NCBI RefSeq assembly: GCF_000820305.1
Contig: NZ_CDBH01000064.1
Location: forward strand, 1-64,000
Source of the DNA: Aeromonas dhakensis
GTDB taxonomy: Bacteria > Pseudomonadota > Gammaproteobacteria > Enterobacterales > Aeromonadaceae
Direction: 5' to 3'
DNA: 64,000 nucleotides
The translations under genes were made by a program, and so were the position numbers. Of this stretch, positions 1-8,614 are shown in pieces (within the stretch, counting starts at the first letter, position 1; every line of letters starts with the position of its first letter). The notes beneath the pieces were generated by a model. The model saw only the letters and a program-made list of their open reading frames with translations, was not told where the DNA came from and searched no databases.

Positions 1-1
1 G

Positions 2-535
2 GTGGGCGATCACCCCTCCGGCATCCCGGCGCTGGTGATGGCGCTGATAGACCCTGACTTTATCAACCTGGCGGGGCCGCCGAGCCTGGACTCCTGCACT
101 CGCGACATCTACCCGGCCGATGCCCGCTTTACCCCGGCTGCGCTGCTGGCCATGGCGCAGGGGGTGGCGAGCGCCGCGCTGCATCTGCACGGGCGCGGCA
201 TCCTGCACGGCGATCTCTACGCCCACAACATGCTGCACTCCTTGCAAGGGGAAGGCCGGCTGCTGCTCGGGGATTTCGGTGCCGCTTCCTGTTATGAGCG
301 AACCGATGGTGAACTGACCGGCTTGCTGGAGCGACTGGAAGTGAGAGCCTTCGGCTGCCTGCTGGACGAGCTGCTGGCCCGCTGCGTCCCCCGTGATGAC
401 CGGCTGGACGCCCTGCATGCCCTGGTGGATGACTGTCTTGCCGAGGTGGTGGCGGCGCGCCCAGATTTTACCGAGATTGCAGCCAGGCTTGCTGCGGTGG
501 CGGCGGTCATCTGCGCCGAGCCAGTCTTGCTCTGA
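2..535 (+). CDS. Protein kinase-like protein, C-terminal part (5' end outside window)
   Basis: Partial gene: the reading frame is open to the left edge, so the N-terminal lobe and any upstream domain are missing. The visible 177 residues hold a eukaryotic-type kinase C-lobe. A catalytic loop HGDLYAHN (residues 69-76) supplies the putative base Asp71 and metal-binding Asn76, and LLGDFG supplies the DFG Asp91. The HRD motif is changed to LHG, which is common in bacterial and atypical kinases. Related Aeromonas and Vibrio proteins often carry N-terminal leucine-rich repeats, but that part is not visible here. Substrate unknown. A hairpin terminator follows at 605-630. Confidence 0.7.
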   Translation: MGDHPSGIPALVMALIDPDFINLAGPPSLDSCTRDIYPADARFTPAALLAMAQGVASAALHLHGRGILHGDLYAHNMLHSLQGEGRLLLGDFGAASCYERTDGELTGLLERLEVRAFGCLLDELLARCVPRDDRLDALHALVDDCLAEVVAARPDFTEIAARLAAVAAVICAEPVLL

Positions 536-604
536 TCCGACTCGCCTTGCCGTCGCGGTAGCAAGCAGGCGAGCAAGAGCAGGAGTGGATGACAAAAAGA
601 TGTC

Positions 605-630
605 AAAAGGGGGCCTTCTGGCCCTTTTTT
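605..630 (+). terminator. Rho-independent terminator after the kinase-like gene
   Basis: A GC-rich stem (AAAGGGGGCC / GGCCCTTTTTT with loop TTCT) is followed by a T run. It lies about 70 bp after the kinase stop and before tpm. Confidence 0.7.
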
Positions 631-740
631 GTTTTGCTGTGCTTTTTTGGGCAAAAGTTGCGGCTGCCGCCCTGTTGGTGCTTGCGTGCAGCGGGCTAAG
701 TTGTGATATTGAGGCATCTTTACATGACAGGGGTGACAGG

Positions 741-1394
741 ATGGAAGCGGCTTTTTGGCATCAGCGTTGGGAAGAGAACCGGATTGGCTTTCATCAGGCG
801 GATTTCAATCGCTGGCTGCAATCCTGGTGGTCGGCCCAGCAGCAGGGCGAGCCCGTGCTGGTGCCCCTGTGCGGCAAGTCCCGCGACATGCTCTGGCTGA
901 GCGGGCAGGGCCATCCGGTCGACGGGTTCGAGCTCTCGTCCGTCGCCATCAACAGCTTTTTCAGCGAGAACAAACTGAGTGAAACGGTGAGTGCCGAGGG
1001 GCCCTATCAGTGCCATCAGCACGAGAGCCTGCGCATCTATGAGGGGGATTTTTTCGCCGCCCCCGAACTTGGCCGCCGCTATCGGCTGGCCTACGACAGG
1101 GCCGCTCTCATTGCGCTGCCGACCGCCATGCGCCGTCAATATGCCGAGCTGATGAGCCGGCTTATCGAGGCGGGCGGTCAGATCCTGCTGGTGACTCTGG
1201 AGTATCAGCCGGAGCAGCAGCGCCAGCCGCCGTTCTCGGTGGGGGAGATGGAGGTACGCACCCTGTTCGAGCGCCACTTCCAGGTCGAGGTGCTGGGGCG
1301 AGCGGCGGAGCTCGATCACCCCAGGGTGCTGTCGGGTCAGCTCTCCTACTTCGACGAGGTGGCCTACCGGTTGGTGCGCCGTCCAGAGGCCTGA
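741..1394 (+). CDS. tpm: Thiopurine S-methyltransferase
   Basis: A class I SAM-dependent methyltransferase of 217 residues, the usual length for the bacterial TPMT family, which methylates thiopurines and in some bacteria selenium or tellurium compounds. The N-terminal region FWHQRWEENRIGFHQ, the LVPLCGKSRDM SAM-binding segment and the later YDRAALIALP segment are typical of TPMT. The same frame is open back to 393, but family similarity begins only at the ATG at 741, so I place the start there. The ribosome-binding site is weak. The gene stands alone and is followed by the candidate small RNA unit. Confidence 0.9.
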   Translation: MEAAFWHQRWEENRIGFHQADFNRWLQSWWSAQQQGEPVLVPLCGKSRDMLWLSGQGHPVDGFELSSVAINSFFSENKLSETVSAEGPYQCHQHESLRIYEGDFFAAPELGRRYRLAYDRAALIALPTAMRRQYAELMSRLIEAGGQILLVTLEYQPEQQRQPPFSVGEMEVRTLFERHFQVEVLGRAAELDHPRVLSGQLSYFDEVAYRLVRRPEA

Positions 1395-1463
1395 CCAAAA
1401 GCGTGACCCGAGGCGATAAAACTCGCCATAAAGCTGCAGCTGGTTGACTCTTTATTACCTCCT

Positions 1464-1477
1464 TTGACATAGATCAA
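1464..1477 (+). promoter_or_regulatory. FNR box and class II promoter of the candidate small RNA
   Basis: TTGAC-ATAG-ATCAA matches the FNR consensus TTGAT-N4-ATCAA at 9 of 10 half-site bases. A -10-like TAAGAT sits at 1500-1505. The box centre (1470.5) is 41.5 bp before the expected start near 1512, which is the classical activating position for FNR. No coding gene begins downstream on this strand. Confidence 0.6.
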
Positions 1478-1511
1478 CGTGACAAGGGAGGGGAGTGCCT
1501 AAGATGAGCCT

Positions 1512-1672
1512 GTTTCTCAATCACTGTTGTCATCGGCAGGCGCGCTCTGGTTTGGGACTGCCCGCCGACCATCAACTCAGTGTCTGATTTTCACGCTCAT
1601 GTTCACTTTTGGCGGCTCTGGTCGCAATTGATTATGGTTTTTCCAGCCGACCCCACGGGGTCGGCTTTTTAT
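1512..1672 (+). ncRNA. Candidate FNR-dependent small RNA (FnrS-like)
   Basis: About 160 nt of DNA between tpm and the convergent protease gene contain no convincing reading frame. The unit is bounded by an FNR-type promoter (1464-1505) and a strong intrinsic terminator (1645-1670). As I recall the E. coli FnrS sequence, it also has a CAATTGATT segment shortly before a terminator with GCCGAC/GTCGGC arms. Here CAATTGATT is at 1626-1634 and the terminator arms are AGCCGACCCC/GGGGTCGGCT. The 5' part does not look like E. coli FnrS. Existence as an RNA is inferred; homology to FnrS is tentative. Confidence 0.5.
1645..1670 (+). terminator. Intrinsic terminator of the small RNA unit
   Basis: A perfect 10-bp stem (AGCCGACCCC, loop AC, GGGGTCGGCT) is followed by TTTTTATT. 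No plus-strand gene ends nearby, which supports a non-coding transcript. Confidence 0.8.
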
Positions 1673-1702
1673 TGGCGGCAAGAAGGGGAACAGGAGGCCT
1701 GA

Positions 1703-4477
1703 TCAGGCCTCGAAGGTGGCGGCATCGAGCCGAAACGCACGCGGGTCGTCGATAAACTGGCCGGTGATGCGCTCGTCGTGCTCGTGGCCCTGACCATAGC
1801 TGCAGAGGATCAGCCGATCCGACGTTCTCGATCTCAGCTGGGTGATAAAGCGCACCAGATCGGCGCGGCTCAGGTTGCCCACCTCCTCGCACACCCTTTC
1901 GCGCTGATCAAAGCCCAGATCCTTGTTGCCGATGCTGACCCAGAGCCGCTGTCCCCGACTGCGCAGGTTGGCATCCCGCTCGCTCAGCTGGGCCTGCAGG
2001 CCCTCCTTGCTGTCCTGCCACTGCCGGGCGGTGAGTTCGAGCATGGCCAGCGGAAACAGATCGATGAACTCCTCTACGGCATCCAGCAGGATCTGCGGCC
2101 CGGCCACCGGCGACTGGATATAGAAGATGAGGCCGGGATGGCGGTTGAGGGGCAGGTTGCCGGCCCCCACCACGTAACCGAGCTGCTGACGGGTGCGCAG
2201 CTCGTGAAAGAAGGTGGAGGACATGATGTGGTTGGCCAGTGTGAAGCAGGCCAGATCCCGCGCCCGGGTGGTGCGCGACTGGTAGTAGACCAGCAGGGCC
2301 GAGTCTTCATGCTCACAGCCCTGTTCACGAATGAGGGTGCCCCTGTCCTGAATGGAGATGAGCGGGCGACGGGTCTCGGCACTGGGCTGGCTGTTGACGC
2401 CGAGGTGGCGCTCCAGCAGGGCGGCGAGTTCGAGGGCCTCGGCGGCGGTCCAGTCGCCGTGCACCAGGGTCTCTACATGCACCTCGGCAAAAAGGCTCGC
2501 CACGAAGGCGGGCATCTCGCCCAGCTCGACGCTGCGCAGGTGGCGCAGCAACTGCTCGAACGGCGGGTTGTTGGGCTGCAGCAGGCTGGTGAGCTGGTTG
2601 AACAGCTGGGAGATGGGGCGCGCCTTGGACTGGTTGTCCCAGTTGCGGATGAGCTGCTCCTTGATTTCGGCAAAACGGGCCGGATCCGGGTAACCCAGGG
2701 TGCGGTTGCCGAGGATCATGTCGAGCAGCAGCGGCTGCTTGTCGGCAAAGCCGCTCAGGTTGATGGTAAAGCCGCCCTGATGGGCATAGATCTGGTAACC
2801 GAGCCCCGCCAGCTCCGCCGGGTAGGTGAGGGCGTTGAGGTGGTCGGTGAGCAGCTCCACCGCGAGGCGTGCCATGGCGATGTGGCGCGGGCTCTTGACC
2901 GCGTGCTCGCTGTCGATGGAGATGTAGAGGTTGCCCTTGGGCACGCTGAACTGATGCTCGTGCAGGTGCCAGAGCCGAAAGCCGGGCCGATCGATGAGAC
3001 AGGCGGGCATGTCGGCGGCAAGCTCGGGCGTGCGCACGTCTAGCCGGTTGCTGATAAAGGGGTTGGGCAGCGGCAGGGCCAGCGCCGGATCCGGCTCGCT
3101 CTGCTGCCAGCGGATCTTCTCCGCTTCCGTGATGATGGCGACGCTGTAAGGGGTCTGATACCAGCGGGCCAGCCGGTCCGTGCCGAGCTCCGGCGCCGTG
3201 ACGGTCATGCGCAGGTTGTGCGGGGTGAGCTTGGCGAGCAGGCGGCGAATGAGCGGCTCGTCGTATGCGCGCATCATGTAGTCGCCGTAGAGCAGGTCAT
3301 CGGGGGCGTAGCTGAACAGGTTCAACACCAGTCCGGAGACGGTATCGAGCGCCCGGCCCCGCTCCTGAAAACGAAACGCCGATTCGAGTACGGTGCGTTT
3401 CTCGTCATAGCGCCAGGCCTCCACCCCGCCGCGCTCGATGAGCTTCAAGTAACCGAACAGGGCCGCCACTATCTCGTTGACGTGTTCGAGCCCTAGCGGG
3501 GTCAGGCTGAAGTTGACGCCAAAATCCTTGAAGTTGGCGCCGCTGATGCCACCGCCGGCGGAGAGCTGGTTGACCCAGCCCTTCGCTTTCAGCAGAGAGA
3601 GCAGGCTGCCGTCCCCTTCGTAACCGATGAGGTGGCTCAGGAAGGTGAGGGGCTTCTTGTCGTAATACTCATCCACGTTGGGCAACGGGAAGGTGAGCGC
3701 GAGCTTGCGGGTCTCCTTGACCGGGTTGATCTGGATGCGAATGCCCAGGTCATCGAGCCGGTAGAGGGGCATGTCGAGGGTCGGCGTTCCCAGATTGCGA
3801 TTCATAATGGGAGCGAAAAAGCGATCGCACCAACCCAGCTGGGTCTCGATGGTGGCTGGCGAGATCATCACCAGCGCCATGCGATCCGCACTGTAGTGGG
3901 TTTCGTAAAACCGGATAAGGTCGGAGCGCAGATCCCGGCCGGGCAGGTCGGCCAGGGTATCCAGATTGCCCACCGAGAATTTGGCGAAGGGGTGAGCCGG
4001 GTTGACCGTCTCCTTGTGCACCTGGTAGCTGCGGCGCACGTCGTCCTGCAGCTTGAGGCGGTATTCGGAGTCGACCGCGTTGCGCTCCTTGTCCACCCAC
4101 TCGGGATCGAAGGTGGGGCAGATGAAGAACTGGGAGAAGCGATCCAGCCCGGCCTCGAAGAAGCCGTTGTCGATCTCGAAGAAGAAGTTGGTGAACTCGG
4201 TGCCGGTCCAGGCGTTGTTGCTGCCGCCATGACGGCTCATAAATTGCTGGTATTCACCAGGTTTGGGATAGGTGCAGGTGCCAAGGAACAGCATATGCTC
4301 AAGGAAATGAGCCATCCCCTGCCGGTCCGCCGGATCGTCGAAGTGGCCGGTGTTGACGGCCAGGGAGGCGGCAGACTTGTCGGTGTCGGGATCGCAAATC
4401 AACAAGACCCTGAGCCGGTTCGCCAGCTCCAGATAGTGGTATTGCCGATGGTCGTTGGGACTGGCATATGGGCTCAT
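1703..4477 (-). CDS. ptrA: Insulinase-family (M16) zinc metalloprotease, pitrilysin-like
   Basis: A 924-residue M16 peptidase in the protease III/insulysin class. The inverted zinc motif HFLEH is at residues 57-61, and the third ligand Glu138 (in VDSEYR) lies 77 residues downstream, the spacing seen in pitrilysin. The rest fits the usual four-domain clam-shell fold. E. coli PtrA is periplasmic and about 960 residues. This protein starts MSPYASPNDH with no signal peptide, so it is probably cytoplasmic, and equivalence to ptrA is by family only. It likely degrades short peptides. Monocistronic, convergent with the small RNA unit. Confidence 0.85.
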   Translation of the reverse strand: MSPYASPNDHRQYHYLELANRLRVLLICDPDTDKSAASLAVNTGHFDDPADRQGMAHFLEHMLFLGTCTYPKPGEYQQFMSRHGGSNNAWTGTEFTNFFFEIDNGFFEAGLDRFSQFFICPTFDPEWVDKERNAVDSEYRLKLQDDVRRSYQVHKETVNPAHPFAKFSVGNLDTLADLPGRDLRSDLIRFYETHYSADRMALVMISPATIETQLGWCDRFFAPIMNRNLGTPTLDMPLYRLDDLGIRIQINPVKETRKLALTFPLPNVDEYYDKKPLTFLSHLIGYEGDGSLLSLLKAKGWVNQLSAGGGISGANFKDFGVNFSLTPLGLEHVNEIVAALFGYLKLIERGGVEAWRYDEKRTVLESAFRFQERGRALDTVSGLVLNLFSYAPDDLLYGDYMMRAYDEPLIRRLLAKLTPHNLRMTVTAPELGTDRLARWYQTPYSVAIITEAEKIRWQQSEPDPALALPLPNPFISNRLDVRTPELAADMPACLIDRPGFRLWHLHEHQFSVPKGNLYISIDSEHAVKSPRHIAMARLAVELLTDHLNALTYPAELAGLGYQIYAHQGGFTINLSGFADKQPLLLDMILGNRTLGYPDPARFAEIKEQLIRNWDNQSKARPISQLFNQLTSLLQPNNPPFEQLLRHLRSVELGEMPAFVASLFAEVHVETLVHGDWTAAEALELAALLERHLGVNSQPSAETRRPLISIQDRGTLIREQGCEHEDSALLVYYQSRTTRARDLACFTLANHIMSSTFFHELRTRQQLGYVVGAGNLPLNRHPGLIFYIQSPVAGPQILLDAVEEFIDLFPLAMLELTARQWQDSKEGLQAQLSERDANLRSRGQRLWVSIGNKDLGFDQRERVCEEVGNLSRADLVRFITQLRSRTSDRLILCSYGQGHEHDERITGQFIDDPRAFRLDAATFEA

Positions 4478-4639
4478 TGGCGCGTGACTCTTGTTGGATT
4501 TATTTGAATTTAAACATGATTATCGACCCCGCTACCCGGTGAGGCAAACCCTTTTCTGAGAGGTAGCGCAATTGTTTCCCCCGGCATGGCGGGGTAAGAT
4601 CCCCCCGCTATCAAAACAGGCCCGTTGGGCGAGGTTGTA

Positions 4640-5107
4640 ATGAAAATCTACATCATGCGTCATGGCCAGGCTGGCATGAATGCGAAAACAGATGAACAGC
4701 GTCCACTGACCGAGCAGGGAATCGAAGAGTCCATCCACATGGCCCGCTGGCTGGCCCCCCAGCTTGGCGGCAAGCTGGATCGGGTGATCCACAGCAACTA
4801 CCTGCGCGCCAGACAAACCTGGCAGAGCATATGCAGTGAATTACCCAAGGCAGGGGCCGTCGAAGAGAGTGGTGACATCACCCCTTACGGCGATCCGGCC
4901 TTCGTGGCAAGTTACCTCACTGCGCTTGCGGCCAAACATGACAGCATCCTGATGGTGAGCCACCTGCCGCTGGTGGGATACCTGGTGCAGAGCCTCTGTC
5001 CGGCGGCCGGTGCCCCCATGTTTGCCACCTCGGGCCTGGCCTGTATCGAGTGGCAGAATGGCAAGGGGGTCTTGCTCTGGCTGGAAGGACCACATACAAT
5101 ACGCTAA
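4640..5107 (+). CDS. sixA: Phosphohistidine phosphatase SixA
   Basis: A 155-residue single-domain histidine phosphatase. The RHG motif at residues 7-9 supplies the catalytic His8, and a second conserved His lies in MVSHLPLVGYL. Length and sequence match SixA, which removes phosphate from histidine phosphotransfer proteins (ArcB HPt and PTS NPr in E. coli). The ATG at 4640 has a GAGG 5 nt upstream. A TTG at 4625 would add five residues but has no ribosome-binding site. It lies alone, divergent from the M16 protease gene. Confidence 0.9.
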   Translation: MKIYIMRHGQAGMNAKTDEQRPLTEQGIEESIHMARWLAPQLGGKLDRVIHSNYLRARQTWQSICSELPKAGAVEESGDITPYGDPAFVASYLTALAAKHDSILMVSHLPLVGYLVQSLCPAAGAPMFATSGLACIEWQNGKGVLLWLEGPHTIR

Positions 5108-5240
5108 AAGTTAATAAAAAGTTATAGATTGGTTTTTTGGGGAAGAGAGTTGCGATTTTTCCGGATTTTTATACAGATTTGACGGAATTATTTCGCAGAA
5201 GCTGCTGTCATACGGATACAACTGCAAGAGGTTGCAAACG

Positions 5241-5447
5241 ATGAGAGTATTCAAGAAGTACCTGCCACTGATGGTGGCAAAACATGTCAAAACCTTCTTC
5301 AAGGGGCGGATTTACATCCACGGCAGAGGACGCTTCGACTTCCAGTCCGGCTTGCTGATGATGCCCACGTCGGCGGACATTCCCCACCGCCAGACCGTGG
5401 TCGAGGTCAACGCGTTGATCTCGAGACTGCACATGGATGCGGCGTGA
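5241..5447 (+). CDS. ytfK: DUF1107 small protein, YtfK-like
   Basis: A 68-residue basic protein. FKKYLPLMVAKHVK, FFKGRIYI and VVEVNALISRLH line up with E. coli YtfK (DUF1107), also about 68 residues. YtfK stimulates SpoT-dependent (p)ppGpp accumulation under phosphate or fatty-acid starvation; the same role here is inferred from family only. I chose the ATG at 5241 because AGAGG ends 9 nt before it. A TTG at 5232 would overlap that ribosome-binding site. A hairpin terminator follows at 5475, so the gene is probably transcribed alone. Confidence 0.8.
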   Translation: MRVFKKYLPLMVAKHVKTFFKGRIYIHGRGRFDFQSGLLMMPTSADIPHRQTVVEVNALISRLHMDAA

Positions 5448-5474
5448 TTGCTTCGTCACCTCGCTGATCCGCGT

Positions 5475-5507
5475 CATGCCCGCCACCGTGCGGGCATGAT
5501 TGTTTTT
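5475..5507 (+). terminator. Terminator after the ytfK-like gene
   Basis: Stem CATGCCCGC / GCGGGCATG with a six-base loop, followed by ATTGTTTTT. Confidence 0.75.
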
Positions 5508-5648
5508 GGGGCCATTCCGACCTCTTTGGCGCTGTTCGGTTCCCCTTTTTGTCAGGCAATCCACCCCGGACGGCCTGATGCTTGCTAATCCTGCCGGCCT
5601 CCCTATACTCCCGCCTGAAATACCCGCTGGCTTTTTCTGGATATAGCG

Positions 5649-6566
5649 ATGCCCCTTGCCTTCTTGTTTCCCTTCTCCTGCATGGCCATCTGGGCCGGCA
5701 ACGCCATCGTCAGCAAATTGGCGGTGGGGGTGCTCTCGCCGGCGGCCCTGGCCTGGTCACGCTGGATGGTGGCCGCCATCGTGTTGACCCCGTTTCTGGC
5801 CCATCGGGCCTGGCGCGAGCGAGCCAAACTGCGGGCCGGCTTCTATCAGCTGGCGGCGCTGGCCCTGCTCGGCATGGTGCTCAACCAGACCTTCGGCTAC
5901 TACGCGGCGCAGACCCTGGGGGCCACCGAGATCGGCCTGATGATGGGGCTGACGCCGTTGATGACTGTGCTGCTCAGCATCTGGTTGCTGCGGGAGCGTC
6001 CCACCTGGGGGGCGCTGCTAGGCGGCGTCATCTCCATTCTGGGACTGGCCATTTTGCTGGGGCAGGGGGATCCCGCTCGCCTCTTTACTCAGGGCATCCA
6101 CATCGGCTCCGTCTACATGCTGCTGTCGGCGGGCACCTATGCGCTCTACAGCGTGCTGCTCAAGAAGTGGGATCTGGGGCTCGACAACTGGTCCATGCTC
6201 TACGGCCAGGTGCTCTGCAGCCTGCTGTTTCTCACCCCGTTTTATCTGCTAGTGGACGGGCACTGGCCGGACGGGCGGGCGCTCTGGCTGATCCTCTACG
6301 CGGGGATCCCGACCTCGGCTCTGTCGCCCTGGCTCTGGATGCAGGGCATCGCCCTGCTGGGGGCAAGCCGCACCGCCATCTTCATGAACCTGTTGCCGGT
6401 GATGACAGCGGGCCTGGCCATCAGCTGGCTCGGCGAGAGATTGACCAGCTATCACCTGATCGGCGGCGGCATGACCCTGTTTGGGGTCTTGCTGGCCCAG
6501 CTGCTGGTGCAACCTGTGGTGCTGCGCCGGCGCAGGGTGGCGCTGGCCACCTGCCGGGAGGATTGA
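5649..6566 (+). CDS. EamA/DMT-family transporter
   Basis: A 305-residue drug/metabolite transporter with two EamA repeats and about ten hydrophobic segments. The first repeat begins with FLFPFSCMAIWAGNAIVSK and ends with LGLAILLGQGD; the second begins at GSVYMLLSAGTYALYSV and ends at GGGMTLFGVLLAQL. DMT proteins export amino acids, nucleotides or small metabolites across the inner membrane. The substrate cannot be told from sequence. Monocistronic, ending in a strong hairpin shared with the convergent oppA-like gene. Confidence 0.85.
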   Translation: MPLAFLFPFSCMAIWAGNAIVSKLAVGVLSPAALAWSRWMVAAIVLTPFLAHRAWRERAKLRAGFYQLAALALLGMVLNQTFGYYAAQTLGATEIGLMMGLTPLMTVLLSIWLLRERPTWGALLGGVISILGLAILLGQGDPARLFTQGIHIGSVYMLLSAGTYALYSVLLKKWDLGLDNWSMLYGQVLCSLLFLTPFYLLVDGHWPDGRALWLILYAGIPTSALSPWLWMQGIALLGASRTAIFMNLLPVMTAGLAISWLGERLTSYHLIGGGMTLFGVLLAQLLVQPVVLRRRRVALATCRED

Positions 6567-6571
6567 AAAAA

Positions 6572-6596
6572 AGACCGCCGAATGGCGGTCTTTTTT
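6572..6596. terminator. Bidirectional terminator between the EamA gene and oppA-like gene
   Basis: Stem AGACCGCC / GGCGGTCT with A runs on the left and T runs on the right, so it can serve both convergent genes. Confidence 0.8.
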
Positions 6597-6613
6597 ATGC
6601 GGGATAGCTAGCC

Positions 6614-8230
6614 TCACTGCGCGGTGAGGTAGAGGTCCTTCGAGTAGACCAGATCCTGCGGATTCTGGTAGGGGTAGCCCTTGATGTTGGGCTTGAGCAG
6701 GCGGGACTTGACGTAGAAGTAGACAGGCGCGATGGGGGCGTCGGCCTCGATCACCGCTTCCGCCTGTTGATAGAGGCGGTTGCGCTCGGCGCCATCCTGC
6801 GAGTCGTGGGCCTTGCTCAGCAGGGCGTCGTACTCCTTGTTGAACCACTTGCCGCTGTTGGCGCTGCTGCTGGAGGTCAGGATATCGAGGAAGGTGGACG
6901 CATCGTTGTAGTCCCCGTTCCAGGAGTAGCGGCTGACCCCGAAATCCCCTTCATTGAGGGCCGAGACCATGGTTTTCCACTCCATGTTGTTGAGCTTGGC
7001 CTGGACACCCAGGTTGTGCTTCCACATGGAGGAGATGGCCAGCGCTATCTTCTTGTGCCCCTCGTTGGTGTTGTAGAGGATGTCCACCGTCAGCGGTTTG
7101 TCCGGGCCGTAGCCCGCCTCGCCGAGCAGCGCCTTGGCCTGCTTGATCCGCTCCTCCTTGCTCATCAGCTCGCTGGCCGGTCGCTTGAGCTCGAAGCCGT
7201 CGACGATGGGCGGGGTCAGGCTGAAGGCGGAGATCTGACCCTGTCCCAGGATCTTCTCGGTGATGGTGTCCCGGTCTATGGCAAGCGACAGCGCCTTGCG
7301 CACCTTGGGGTCATCGAACGGTTTGCGCTGGGTGTTGAACACGTAGTAGTAGGTGGCCAGGGTCGGCACGCTCACCAGCTCCTGCGGGCTCTGCTGCTTG
7401 AGCTGCTTGTACTGCTCGAGCGGGTAGCTGGTGTAGTGCAGCTCGCCGGCGCGGTAGCGGTTGTAGGCGGCAGTGTCGGAGACTATCTCCAGATAGAACA
7501 CCTTGTTCAGCACCGTATTCTTGTTGTCCCAGTAATGGGGGTTGCGCTCGGCGATGAGGCGTTCGTTGGGGGTCCACTCCTTGAGCACGAAGGCGCCGTT
7601 GGAGACGATGTTGCCCGGCTTGACCCACTCATGACCGAACTTCTCGATGGTCGCCTTCGGCGCCGGGAAGGTGGTGTAGTGGGAGAGGGTCTTCAGGAAG
7701 AAGGGGACCGGGTTTTTCAAGGTGATCTGCAGGGTATGGTCATCGAGCGCCTTGATGCCCAGCGTATCCGGGCTCTGCTTGCCCTGGATGACCTCAGCGG
7801 CATTGGTGACGCCGGTCAGCTCGATGAACCAGGCATAGTTGGAGGCGTTCTTGGGATCCGCCGCCCGCTGCCAGCCATAGACGTAATCGGCTGCCGTCAC
7901 CGGCTCGCCGTTGGACCACTTGGCATCGGGTCTGAGCTTGAAGGTGTAGACGGTGCCGGTGGGATCGAGCTGGTAACCCAGGGCGCCGGCAGGTTGCAGC
8001 TTGCCGTCCCCGTCCAGGGTGTAGAGCCCCTCGAACAGATCGTTGACGATTTCGCTGCCCGCGCTCTCTTCCACCATTTGGGGATCGATGGAGGCGGGTT
8101 CGGTACCTATGTTGCGGATGAAGGTTTGCTGTTCTGCGGGTAACAGCTTGGTACCGGCCGGTACCTGGGCCGCCAGGACGGGGAATGCGAACAGCGCGGC
8201 CACCGTGCCGGCAATGAGAGTCCTTTTCAT
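6614..8230 (-). CDS. oppA: Oligopeptide ABC transporter substrate-binding protein (OppA/MppA family)
   Basis: A 538-residue periplasmic binding protein of SBP family 5. A Sec signal peptide MKRTLIAGTVAALFAFPVLA is predicted to be cleaved before AQVPAG. Family features include GTEPASIDPQ, LFEGLYTLD, KLRPDAKWSNGEPVTAADYVYGW and VRKALSLAIDR. It should deliver oligopeptides to an Opp permease. No oppBCDF genes are adjacent here, so it may be an orphan receptor that shares a permease, as MppA does, and the symbol is therefore uncertain. No lipobox is visible. A 384-bp upstream region separates it from the divergent fbp. Confidence 0.85.
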   Translation of the reverse strand: MKRTLIAGTVAALFAFPVLAAQVPAGTKLLPAEQQTFIRNIGTEPASIDPQMVEESAGSEIVNDLFEGLYTLDGDGKLQPAGALGYQLDPTGTVYTFKLRPDAKWSNGEPVTAADYVYGWQRAADPKNASNYAWFIELTGVTNAAEVIQGKQSPDTLGIKALDDHTLQITLKNPVPFFLKTLSHYTTFPAPKATIEKFGHEWVKPGNIVSNGAFVLKEWTPNERLIAERNPHYWDNKNTVLNKVFYLEIVSDTAAYNRYRAGELHYTSYPLEQYKQLKQQSPQELVSVPTLATYYYVFNTQRKPFDDPKVRKALSLAIDRDTITEKILGQGQISAFSLTPPIVDGFELKRPASELMSKEERIKQAKALLGEAGYGPDKPLTVDILYNTNEGHKKIALAISSMWKHNLGVQAKLNNMEWKTMVSALNEGDFGVSRYSWNGDYNDASTFLDILTSSSSANSGKWFNKEYDALLSKAHDSQDGAERNRLYQQAEAVIEADAPIAPVYFYVKSRLLKPNIKGYPYQNPQDLVYSKDLYLTAQ

Positions 8231-8614
8231 TGAATATCCTTATGTTTTTTTGCTTCCAAAGCCTGGCCAGTGTGCGGGATTGATGGCGAGATCTCAAGAG
8301 GCAGACCGGTCTCCTTTGGCATGCGCCCCAGATAGGGGGCAGAGCGGGGATCTTGGCGACTTCATGGCAACATCTTCGTGATTTTTTGCCACGAATTAAC
8401 ATTCGAAAAGTTACCGATTGAAACCAGTTTATGGCGAGCGTCGGGCAGAAAAAATGGCGGGAATGTGCATTTATCAAGCGGCTTAATTCGCTGCAAAAAC
8501 AAAAAACAGACGTTACATTAGGTTACAAAACAACGCTGCCGAGGATCGGCACTTTTTTTGCTGATGCTTGCAAACGTTTTCAATGCCAACGGAAACGATC
8601 TTAAAGGAACCATA
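8231..8614. other. Intergenic control region between oppA-like gene and fbp
   Basis: No convincing gene is visible. AT-rich tracts near 8430-8540 may hold the divergent promoters. The only distinct site is the LacI-family-type palindrome at 8569-8585. Confidence 0.5.
8569..8585 (+). promoter_or_regulatory. LacI-family-type operator upstream of fbp (Cra- or PurR-like)
   Basis: TTGCAAACGTTTTCAAT is an imperfect palindrome centred on ACGT. Its core GCAAACGTTTTC resembles PurR sites, and the outer arms resemble Cra sites (TGAAACGTTTCA). It lies about 30 bp before the fbp ATG. Since fbp is a gluconeogenic gene, a Cra-type regulator is the more natural reader, but the sequence alone does not decide. 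Confidence 0.45.

Noticed and set aside
393..740. N-terminal extension of the thiopurine methyltransferase frame
   Set aside because: The open frame runs back through the kinase-like gene and a terminator, and the extra residues have no family similarity.
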